Below are positions 1 through 5,307 of a stretch of 6,306 nt of DNA, piece after piece (the stretch's first letter is position 1; each line of letters opens with the position of its first letter). The stretch is from Phenylobacterium sp. Its GTDB lineage: Bacteria > Pseudomonadota > Alphaproteobacteria > Caulobacterales > Caulobacteraceae. The notes beneath the pieces were generated by a model. That model saw nothing but the letters and a program-made list of their open reading frames with translations, searched no databases and had not been told where the DNA came from. The stretch is from positions 1 through 6,306 of the forward strand of contig JAQGIX010000182.1 in the NCBI GenBank assembly GCA_028290925.1, written 5' to 3'. A program made the position numbers and the translations under genes.

Positions 1-218
1 CGCAGCTCAAGTCCATCGTCGAGCGCATAGAGCACCTCGAACAGGAGAAGGCCGAGCTCGCCGAGGGCATCAAGGAGGTCTTCGCCGAGGCCAAGGGCAA
101 CGGCTACGACGTGAAGACCCTGCGCAAGGTGGTCCGCATCCGCAAGATCGACCTCGCCCAGCGCCAGGAGGAGGAGGCCCTGCTGGACCTCTATCTCTCG
201 GCCATCGGAGAGATTTGA
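1..218 (+). CDS. gapR: Nucleoid-associated protein GapR (DUF2312), 3' part
   Basis: The gene is cut by the left window edge. The first whole codon is at position 3, and 71 residues are visible before the TGA at 216-218. The protein begins at QLKSIVERIEHLEQEK, a charged coiled-coil-like helix. It continues through the family signature EVFAEAKGNGYDVKTLRKVVRIRK and ends at LDLYLSAIGEI. Caulobacter GapR is about 89 residues, so roughly 18 N-terminal residues lie outside the window. Family knowledge: GapR is a small oligomeric DNA-binding protein that encircles overtwisted, AT-rich DNA ahead of replication forks and supports topoisomerase action and chromosome replication. The basic KVVRIRK segment fits DNA contact. 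Its stop overlaps the TTG start of the next gene by four bases, implying translational coupling. The promoter is outside the window. The assignment is very secure because the motif match runs the whole visible length. Confidence 0.95.
   Translation, partial: QLKSIVERIEHLEQEKAELAEGIKEVFAEAKGNGYDVKTLRKVVRIRKIDLAQRQEEEALLDLYLSAIGEI
207..212 (+). promoter_or_regulatory. Ribosome binding site deciding the TTG start at 215
   Basis: GGAGAG at 207-212 lies inside the last codons of gapR, just upstream of the TTG at 215-217. The spacing is short, four bases after GGAG. No ATG gives a near full-length product in this frame. The next internal GTG candidate would remove a large part of the protein. The site and the ATTTGA stop/start overlap favour TTG initiation coupled to gapR translation. 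Confidence 0.55.
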
Positions 219-529
219 ACCGCAAGCCGCCAGACCGGAAGGCGCAGGCCAAGCGGGCCGCGCTCTCCGCCCTGAAACGCGCCCGCCGGCTGGCGGAGCG
301 CGCCGGCGTCAAGCTCTCCGACTGGGAGGGCGAATTCCTGGGCTCCGTGGAGACCCGGGTGAAGACCTTCGGCCGCGCCTTCGGCGACCCCGAGAAGGGC
401 GCGCCAGGCCAGGCGCTGTCGGCCCTGCAGACGGTGAAGCTCAAGGAGATCGCCGCCAAGGCGAAGGGCGAGAAGAAGGGGCTGCAGCGCAAGCCGTTCA
501 AGCGGCGCGGCAAGCCGGACCGGGCTTAG
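215..529 (+). CDS. Small, highly basic protein of unknown function, coupled to gapR
   Basis: This 104-residue protein starts at TTG (215-217) within the gapR stop context and ends at TAG (527-529). I do not recognise a named family, though I have the impression that similar proteins occur in Caulobacterales. It has about 29 Lys/Arg against 11 Asp/Glu. The N-terminal third is a basic amphipathic helix (ALKRARRLAERAG, residues 19-31). The middle holds the probable conserved core, LSDWEGEFLGSVETRVKTFG (34-53), followed by GRAFGDPEKG. The C-terminal tail is Lys/Arg rich (KGEKKGLQRKPFKRRGKP). No signal peptide or membrane segment is visible, so it is probably cytoplasmic. The charge and the overlap with gapR suggest a nucleic-acid or nucleoid-associated role, but this is inference only. 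Codon use matches the neighbours. Its stop overlaps the convergent protease stop. It is very likely a real gene because of the RBS, coding bias and tight overlap. Confidence 0.8.
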   Translation: MNRKPPDRKAQAKRAALSALKRARRLAERAGVKLSDWEGEFLGSVETRVKTFGRAFGDPEKGAPGQALSALQTVKLKEIAAKAKGEKKGLQRKPFKRRGKPDRA

Positions 530-1986
530 CGGCTCACCACCACCATGAAGACCGCCTTGCGCGCCTCCGCGACCAGCTGGTCGACGTCCGCCTGCGGCTT
601 GATCACCGTGTAGTTGGCCAGGTCCGGCAGGTCCTCCAGCATCGGGCGGATGTAGGAGGCCTTGAGCGCATAGTTGACCATCTCCGGCGCGGGATTGTCC
701 TTGCGCTCATCGAACTTCAGGAGCTTGGCCTCGATGACGCCCAGGACGGCGCCATCCGCTCCGATCAGCGGCCCGCCGCTGTTGCCTTCCTGGACCGGGA
801 CCGAGATCTGCAGGTAGCGCGCGTCGTCTTGGTAACCCGCGGTGCTACTGACCTGACCCGCCGTCATCTTCACGTGCTGGCCGAGGGCGTCTGGCTCCGG
901 ATAGCCCAGGGTGAACACGCTGCGTCCCAGGCTCGCGGGCCTCGGAGAGATGGGCAGGATGAGCAGTTTCCCTGGCTTCGCCGGCCCGTACTTCAGGACG
1001 GCGAGATCGTTGGCCGGATCGTCGGCGACCACGCGCGCCTCGCCCACCTGCTCACCATTGCTAAAGACACGGATCTTCCGTCCGCCGGCGATCACGTGGC
1101 TGGCCGTCACCAGGTAGCCCTTGTTGACCCCCCAGGCGGTGCCCACGGAAAAGCCGCCCTGGTGGGATGCGCCGCCGTTCGCCGCCTCGACAGTGCGCGC
1201 CGAGTTGCAGATGAGCTTCAGGGCGTTGGCGATGAAGCTGCCCGGCGTCGCCGCCTCCAGCCTCACCTTGTCGTCCGGTGTGCGCTGCGCGGCGACGCGG
1301 AACCTAGGCGCCATGAAGAAGTCGCCGCCCAGTGTCGCCGACTTGCCGGTGGCGCAATCGACTGCCTCGGCGGTCACGACGTGGCGGATCGGGAACCCTC
1401 CGATCCATTCCGGCTTCGCGTAGTCGCTGCGCGTCAGGGCGACAACCAGGTTGTTGTCGATCTTGAACACGCCGTCGAGCCGCACCTGCAGGTGGTACTT
1501 TTGGTCGGCCGAGGGGCCGAGGTCCGTCCAGGTCCCTTCCTCCGCGTCGGCCAGATAGGCCTTCTCCGCAGGCGGCGACGAGACGGCGCAGGAGATCCTC
1601 CAGATGCCTTCGGCGACGGACCCGGGCACGATCTCCTGCCAGCCGCGGGGGAGGTCCGAACCGCTGCCGACGTCGGCGCCTCCCCGATCGTGGTGGACAT
1701 AGGAGCCGATGCTGAAGCGGCGGTTCGCGCAATCGTCGAAGCGCTGGGCGATCGTCTGCACGAACATCTTCCCGGTGCGCTCGTCGCGAACCGGCTGCAC
1801 GAGGGTCTCGCGCACCCACGAGCGGGCGATGTCGCCGCTGCGCGTCACGGTGCCGAGGTCGGTCTCGTATAGGTCGCCCTTATTGCTGATCGCCGAGGGC
1901 GCCCAGTCGGCTGCTGCGGCCGAGCTGCTGCCGCCCAGAAGGACTAGAGCTGCGAAAACGCCAGCCCATCGAACGCCCCCGCCCAT
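526..1986 (-). CDS. Exported trypsin-like serine protease with two tandem N-terminal repeat modules
   Basis: The protein has 486 residues. A signal peptide spans residues 1-26 (GVRWAGVFAALVLLGG core, probable cleavage after AAAA before Asp27), so the product is predicted to be periplasmic or extracellular. Residues 28-134 and 153-261 look like two copies of one module. Each begins with Trp, has a Cys 58 residues later (Cys86, Cys211), then a PGS motif, then a second Cys (Cys133, Cys260). The pattern resembles the surface-adhesin protein E type domain. Residues about 265-460 form a chymotrypsin-fold S1 protease domain with His297 (TASHV), Asp327 (NDLAVL) and Ser403 (GNSGGPL), so the triad is complete. 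No PDZ domain follows, unlike DegP/HtrA. GAGG seven bases before the ATG supports this start. The gene follows tacA by 66 bases and has its own promoter candidate. The substrate is unknown. Confidence 0.88.
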   Translation of the reverse strand: MGGGVRWAGVFAALVLLGGSSSAAAADWAPSAISNKGDLYETDLGTVTRSGDIARSWVRETLVQPVRDERTGKMFVQTIAQRFDDCANRRFSIGSYVHHDRGGADVGSGSDLPRGWQEIVPGSVAEGIWRISCAVSSPPAEKAYLADAEEGTWTDLGPSADQKYHLQVRLDGVFKIDNNLVVALTRSDYAKPEWIGGFPIRHVVTAEAVDCATGKSATLGGDFFMAPRFRVAAQRTPDDKVRLEAATPGSFIANALKLICNSARTVEAANGGASHQGGFSVGTAWGVNKGYLVTASHVIAGGRKIRVFSNGEQVGEARVVADDPANDLAVLKYGPAKPGKLLILPISPRPASLGRSVFTLGYPEPDALGQHVKMTAGQVSSTAGYQDDARYLQISVPVQEGNSGGPLIGADGAVLGVIEAKLLKFDERKDNPAPEMVNYALKASYIRPMLEDLPDLANYTVIKPQADVDQLVAEARKAVFMVVVSR

Positions 1987-2018
1987 CGTTGCGCCTCGCC
2001 CCCAAATCGCAAGCCTCA

Positions 2019-2047
2019 GCTTAAGCTCGGATCGGTTGCGCCGCCAA
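2019..2047 (-). promoter_or_regulatory. Candidate housekeeping promoter for the protease gene
   Basis: Read on the minus strand, TTGGCGG (2047-2041) is separated by 14 bases from GCTTAAGC (2026-2019). This compares well with the Caulobacter sigma-73 consensus TTGACGS-N10-14-GCTANAWC: six of seven positions match in the upstream box and most match in the downstream box. Transcription would begin near 2012, leaving a leader of about 25 bases that contains the GAGG ribosome site before ATG 1986. The downstream box is also part of the perfect palindrome AGCTTAAGCT (2018-2027). If real, the protease is transcribed independently of tacA. Confidence 0.4.
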
Positions 2048-2052
2048 GGGTC

Positions 2053-3534
2053 CTAGGCTGCGGCCTCTTCCGCCTCGCCACCCTTGATCAGGCCGTCCAG
2101 GCCCTGCTCGCGGACCTTGCGGTAGAGCGTCGAGCGGCCGATGCCGAGCCGGCGGGCCACCTCGCTCATGTGGCCGGCGTAGACCTCGATGGCGTGCTGG
2201 ATGAGGTCGCGCTCGATCTCATCCAGGGTGCGCAGGTGGCCGCGGTCGTCGAGGATGCGCACCGGCGCGTCCTTGGGCATGGCGGCCAGCATCTCGCCGG
2301 CGCCGGCTGGCCTGGCCATCGCCGCGGCGTGGCCGGCCGTCATCTCCGGCGGCGGGGCGGCGACGCCGCTGATCGCCGGGAAGTCGTAGGGCTGCAGATA
2401 GGGCGCGTCGGCCAGCACGATGGCCCGGTAGACCGCGTTCTCCAGTTGGCGGACGTTGCCGGGCCAGTCGAAGGCCATGAGGCAGGCCAGGGTCTCCGGC
2501 GCGGCGCCGGTGACCGACTTGCCCTCCTCGATGTTGAAGCGGCGGACGAAGTGGTCGACCAGGGCGGGGACGTCTTCCTTGCGCTCGCGCAGCGACGGGG
2601 CTTCCACCGGGAACACGTTCAGCCGGTAGAACAGGTCCTCGCGGAACTGGCCCTGGGCCACCGCCTGGGTGAGGTCGCGGTTGGTCGCCGAGACGATGCG
2701 CACGTCGACCCGGACCGAGCGCTTGGCGCCCACCGAATCGATCTCGCTCTCCTGCAGGGCGCGCAGCAGCTTGACCTGGATGTCGAGCGGGAGCTCGCCC
2801 ACCTCATCCAGGAACAGGGTGCCGCCGTTGGCCTCCTGGAACTTGCCCAGGTGCTTCTCGTGGGCGCCGGTGAAGCTGCCCTTCTCGTGGCCGAACAGGA
2901 TGGACTCCACGAGGTTCTCCGGGATCGCCCCGCAGTTGACCGCCACGAAGGGCTTGCCGGCGCGGTCGGACGAGCCGTGCACGGCGCGCGCGATCACCTC
3001 CTTGCCGACCCCGCTCTCGCCGGTGATCAGGATCGGGATCGAGGACCTGGCCGCCCGCTCGCCCAGCCGCTTGACCATGACCATGGCCGGGGACGAGCCG
3101 ATCAGGTCGTCGAAGGTCGTGCGGCCGTTGGCGTGCTTCTTCAGCCGGTCCACCTCGCCCTTCAGGGCGCCCATGGACAGCGCATTGCGGATCGAGACGA
3201 TGATCCGCTCCGGGCTCGCGGGCTTGACGAAGAAGTCGATGGCGCCGGCCTGCATGGCCTGCACGACGGTGTCGATGCCGCCCGTCGCGGTGACCACGAT
3301 GACCGGCTGGGAGAAGCCGCGCGCGCGCATCTCCTTCAGGGTGTCCTGGCCGGACGTTCCGGGCATCACGAGGTCGAGCAGGATCACGTCGGCCACGGCG
3401 CCGGCGGCAAGCCGGGTGATGGCTTGGTCGCCGCTTTCGGCGTGCGCGACCACGAAGCCCTCGCGTTCGAGGACCGCCTGGATCAGACGCCGTTGCGTCG
3501 GGTCGTCATCGACGACCAGCACCGTCTTGGACAT
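2053..3534 (-). CDS. tacA: Sigma-54-dependent response regulator, TacA-like
   Basis: This 493-residue NtrC-family activator has three domains. The receiver (about 4-118) has Asp10/Asp11, phosphoacceptor Asp54 (ILLDLVMPG), Thr82 and Lys104. The AAA+ sigma-54 interaction domain (about 142-375) has Walker A GESGVGKE at 172-179, the sigma-54 contact loop as GSFTGA at 219-224, Walker B GTLFLDEV at 238-245, and Arg298/Arg304. An Ala/Pro-rich linker runs 390-430, and a Fis-type helix-turn-helix spans about 455-477 (MSEVARRLGIGRSTLYRKVR). Phosphorylation should trigger ATP-driven open-complex formation by sigma-54 RNA polymerase. In Caulobacter, TacA is phosphorylated at Asp54 through the ShkA-ShpA relay and activates stalk/polarity genes such as staR and spmX. 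Position near gapR supports orthology. ATG 3534 is chosen over an upstream GTG (3549) because the ribosome site overlaps that GTG. The family is certain; the ortholog name is less so. Confidence 0.85.
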   Translation of the reverse strand: MSKTVLVVDDDPTQRRLIQAVLEREGFVVAHAESGDQAITRLAAGAVADVILLDLVMPGTSGQDTLKEMRARGFSQPVIVVTATGGIDTVVQAMQAGAIDFFVKPASPERIIVSIRNALSMGALKGEVDRLKKHANGRTTFDDLIGSSPAMVMVKRLGERAARSSIPILITGESGVGKEVIARAVHGSSDRAGKPFVAVNCGAIPENLVESILFGHEKGSFTGAHEKHLGKFQEANGGTLFLDEVGELPLDIQVKLLRALQESEIDSVGAKRSVRVDVRIVSATNRDLTQAVAQGQFREDLFYRLNVFPVEAPSLRERKEDVPALVDHFVRRFNIEEGKSVTGAAPETLACLMAFDWPGNVRQLENAVYRAIVLADAPYLQPYDFPAISGVAAPPPEMTAGHAAAMARPAGAGEMLAAMPKDAPVRILDDRGHLRTLDEIERDLIQHAIEVYAGHMSEVARRLGIGRSTLYRKVREQGLDGLIKGGEAEEAAA

Positions 3535-3544
3535 AGCGAAAACA

Positions 3545-3552
3545 CCCACCTT
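3545..3552 (-). promoter_or_regulatory. Ribosome binding site deciding the tacA start
   Basis: AAGGTGGG on the minus strand lies 10 bases upstream of ATG 3534. It overlaps the in-frame GTG at 3549-3547, so that GTG is unlikely to be the start. Starting at ATG 3534 also gives the typical receiver-domain opening MSKTVLVVDDD. Confidence 0.5.
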
Positions 3553-3581
3553 GATCGGCCGTGTCTCGATTTGGACCGGCT

Positions 3582-3610
3582 CTGACTTGTCGCGAATTGA
3601 TACAGGTCAG
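3582..3610. repeat. Inverted repeat, candidate operator upstream of tacA
   Basis: The arms are CTGACTTGT (3582-3590) and ACAGGTCAG (3602-3610), complementary over nine bases with one mismatch and separated by 11 bases. The arm centres are 20 bases apart, about two helical turns, as expected for a site bound by a dimer on one DNA face. The dyad centre is about 62 bases upstream of the tacA ATG. The binding protein is unknown. Autoregulation by the Fis-type domain of the TacA-like protein is one possibility. There is no T-tract, so it is not a terminator. Confidence 0.5.
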
Positions 3611-3646
3611 GGGTAAAGGCGGGGTTTCGGAAGCCTGAGTCAGGAG

Positions 3647-4132
3647 TTAACGCGGGGCTCGCGGCGGCGACGGGTAGGCGAGGGCCGGATTCGCCGGCTG
3701 GCCGAACACCGGGCAGCCCATCATCCGCGCCGTGCCCTTCAGGAAGCCGCGGCGTTCCCAGCCGGCGAGGGCGGCGTCGGTGAGCGCCTTCTGCCGATTG
3801 CCCGCGCCGGTGAACATCCGCACCACCCCGCCATAGGGCAGGATGGCGCGCACGCCGGCCATCAGGTCCGGGGCGTTGCTGGCCTTCATCTGCGGGGTGT
3901 CGAGGTCCGGGCCGAGCACCTGATCCAGGGCCGCGATCTGGTCCATGAGGCTCGGACAGTCCGGCGCGGCAGGCAGGGCGTAGGGGTTGGCGCGGGCGTC
4001 CCTCAGCAGCTGCGGCACCTGCGGGCCGGTCAGGCCCAGGCCCTGCTGTTCGCCGGGCCGCACGGGCTCGGCGACGGCGGCCGAGGCGCAGATCAGCGCC
4101 AGGATGGTCGCCCCCCAGAGGCGGTTTCGCAT
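3647..4132 (-). CDS. Small exported protein of unknown function
   Basis: This 161-residue protein has a clear signal peptide (MRNRLWGATILALICASAAVA, probable signal peptidase I cleavage after Ala21), which predicts a periplasmic location. The mature part begins with a Pro/Gly/Gln-rich stretch. It then has a core from PDCPSLMDQIAALDQVLGPD (57-76), through DLMAGVRAILPYGGVVRMFTGA (89-110), to a helix AGWERRGFLKG (123-133). The tail is Pro-rich. The only mature cysteines, Cys59 and Cys140, flank the core and could form a disulfide. I believe similar alphaproteobacterial hypothetical proteins exist but cannot name a family or function. ATG 4132 is chosen because GGAGAAGG lies eight bases upstream and the signal peptide starts there. 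The frame stays open to 4354, but that extension is Arg/Pro-rich shadow over selD. It follows selD by 50 bases in the same direction and is probably co-transcribed with it. Confidence 0.8.
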   Translation of the reverse strand: MRNRLWGATILALICASAAVAEPVRPGEQQGLGLTGPQVPQLLRDARANPYALPAAPDCPSLMDQIAALDQVLGPDLDTPQMKASNAPDLMAGVRAILPYGGVVRMFTGAGNRQKALTDAALAGWERRGFLKGTARMMGCPVFGQPANPALAYPSPPRAPR

Positions 4133-4182
4133 GCGGCTTTCCTTCTCCGGCGGCGGATGAACCCGCCCCGGCCGGCGAAGGT

Positions 4183-5265
4183 TCACGGTACGAGGTGGAC
4201 CGTGGGCGCGCCCTTGGCCATGCGGCCGACCACGGCGGCGCGTCCGAAGCCCTCGCGGCGGACCAGATCGAGCACGCCCTCGGCGGTCTCCGGCGCCACG
4301 GCGATCAGCAGGCCGCCGCTGGTCTGCGGATCGGTGAGCAGGTCGCGCCGCCACTCCGGCAGGCCGTCGGCGCCTGCGACCTCGCCGCCGTAGCTCGCCC
4401 AGTTGCGCGTCGAGGCGCCGGTGCGTACGCCGCCCTGCGCCAGGGCCTCGACGCCCGGCAGCAGCGGCGCGGCGGCGACCGAAATCTCCGCCGTGAGCCC
4501 CGAGCCGCGGGACATCTCCAAGACGTGGCCCAGCAGGCCGAAGCCGGTGACGTCGGTCACGGCGTGGACGCCGGCCTGATCACCGAGCACCGCCCCCACC
4601 GCGTTGAGCTGGGTCGTCGAGGCGATCATCGCCGCGTAGCCGGCCTCATCCAGCCGCTCCTGCTTGAAGGCGGCGCTCAGGATGCCGACGCCCAGCGGCT
4701 TCGTCAGGATCAAGAGGTCGCCGGCGCGGGCCCCGCGGTTGGTCAGCACCCGGTCGGGATGCACGAGGCCTAGCGCCACCAGCCCATAGATCGGCTCGAC
4801 GCTGTCGATGGAATGGCCGCCCGCCACCGGCGCCCCGGCCGCGGCGCAGACGCTGGCCCCGCCAGCCAGGATCCGGCCGATGGTCTCGGTCGAAAGGGTC
4901 GCGATCGGCATGCCGACGATAGCCAGGCAAAGGATCGGCCTGGCGCCCATGGCGTAGACGTCGGACAGCGCATTGGTCGCCGCGATGCGGCCGAAGTCGA
5001 AGGGGTCGTCGACCACCGGCATGAAGAAGTCGGTGGTCGCCACCAGCGCCTGGGTGTCATTGAGCCGCCAGACCGCGGCGTCGTCGGAGGTCTCGGTCCC
5101 CACCAGCAGGTTCGGGAAAGCGGCCGCGGCCGGCATGGCTTTCAGGATGTCCTGCAGCACGGCCGGCGCGATCTTGCAGCCGCAGCCGCCGCCGTGCGCC
5201 AGGGAGGTCAGGCGGACGGGGCCAGAGGGGTGTGGGCGCGCGGGGCTTTGGTCGAGCGGCGTCAT
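4183..5265 (-). CDS. selD: Selenophosphate synthetase (selenide, water dikinase)
   Basis: This is a cytoplasmic enzyme making selenophosphate, AMP and phosphate from selenide and ATP. Its 360 residues are near the family length (E. coli about 347). The N-terminal catalytic motif HGGGCGCK (24-31) has Cys28 and Lys31, matching E. coli Cys17 and Lys20. The reactive position is an ordinary TGC cysteine codon, not a selenocysteine UGA. Further motifs are DDAAV (61-65), TTDFF (78-82), NALSD (98-102), AGGHS (148-152), TKPLG (188-192), TDVTGFGLLGH (237-247) and TDPQTSGGLL (311-320), all in the expected order for the AIR-synthase-like fold. ATG 5265 is used because the LTSLAHGGGCGC opening follows at the usual distance. 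An open extension to 5406 runs into mnmH and looks non-coding. The ribosome site is weak, so a leaderless transcript is possible. It diverges from mnmH, its likely consumer of selenophosphate. Confidence 0.96.
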   Translation of the reverse strand: MTPLDQSPARPHPSGPVRLTSLAHGGGCGCKIAPAVLQDILKAMPAAAAFPNLLVGTETSDDAAVWRLNDTQALVATTDFFMPVVDDPFDFGRIAATNALSDVYAMGARPILCLAIVGMPIATLSTETIGRILAGGASVCAAAGAPVAGGHSIDSVEPIYGLVALGLVHPDRVLTNRGARAGDLLILTKPLGVGILSAAFKQERLDEAGYAAMIASTTQLNAVGAVLGDQAGVHAVTDVTGFGLLGHVLEMSRGSGLTAEISVAAAPLLPGVEALAQGGVRTGASTRNWASYGGEVAGADGLPEWRRDLLTDPQTSGGLLIAVAPETAEGVLDLVRREGFGRAAVVGRMAKGAPTVHLVP

Positions 5266-5307
5266 GGGTCCAATATAGGCGGCGGCGAGGCGTAAGGGCA
5301 GCAGGGC
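5266..5307. promoter_or_regulatory. Divergent selD-mnmH spacer
   Basis: Only 42 bases separate the two start codons, so at least one promoter must overlap the opposite gene. On the minus strand, TATATT (5277-5272) resembles a -10 element and ends six bases before the selD ATG, which would give a leaderless selD transcript. I see no good -35 at 16-18 bases. On the plus strand, AAGGG at 5294-5298 lies nine bases before the mnmH GTG. Confidence 0.35.

Larger units (their letters stand above)
3535..3646 (-). promoter_or_regulatory. tacA upstream region
   Basis: This is the largest non-coding gap in the window, 112 bases between the small exported protein stop and the tacA ATG. It holds the tacA ribosome site, the inverted repeat at 3582-3610, and the short dyad CCTGAGTCAGG at 3634-3644, which contains a GANTC (CcrM) methylation site. 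I could not identify a convincing -35/-10 or -24/-12 promoter by eye. A separate tacA promoter is likely from the size and structure of the gap. Confidence 0.45.

Noticed and set aside
70..513. Minus-strand frame opposite gapR and the basic protein
   Set aside because: gapR is certain on the + strand. This frame ends in Pro/Arg/Gly low complexity and spans two genes in different frames.
1621..1640. Sigma-54 -24/-12 promoter (GGCAC...TGC)
   Set aside because: The GG to GC spacing does not match the required ten bases, and it lies inside the protease gene. No good -24/-12 element was found by eye in the intergenic gaps.
829..1872. + strand open frame of 347 codons opposite the protease
   Set aside because: The protease triad and signal peptide prove the opposite strand is coding. 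This frame is low-complexity Arg/Ala/Gly/Val shadow.
2170..3585. Long + strand open frame of 471 codons opposite tacA
   Set aside because: It is a reverse-strand shadow of a clear NtrC-family gene. The translation is rich in Arg, Gly, His, Asp and Val with no motif and no ribosome site.
2669..3616. Second + strand open frame opposite tacA
   Set aside because: Shadow frame rich in Ser, Arg and Thr, without recognisable domains.
3646..3651. GTTAAC as a CtrA binding site upstream of tacA
   Set aside because: Only one TTAA half-site is present. The second half expected seven bases later is CTCA, and the sequence doubles as the stop codon of the preceding gene.
4152..4167. Hairpin GGCGG-6-CCGCC after selD, as a terminator
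   Set aside because: The stem is only five bases and no T-tract follows on the minus strand. The next gene starts 20 bases later with a good ribosome site, so read-through is more likely.
4133..4354. N-terminal extension of the small exported protein
   Set aside because: It is Arg/Pro-rich shadow over the selD 3' end, and it would bury the signal peptide that starts at ATG 4132.
5172..5183. Selenocysteine codon in the SelD active site
   Set aside because: The reactive residue is encoded by TGC on the minus strand, so it is ordinary cysteine.
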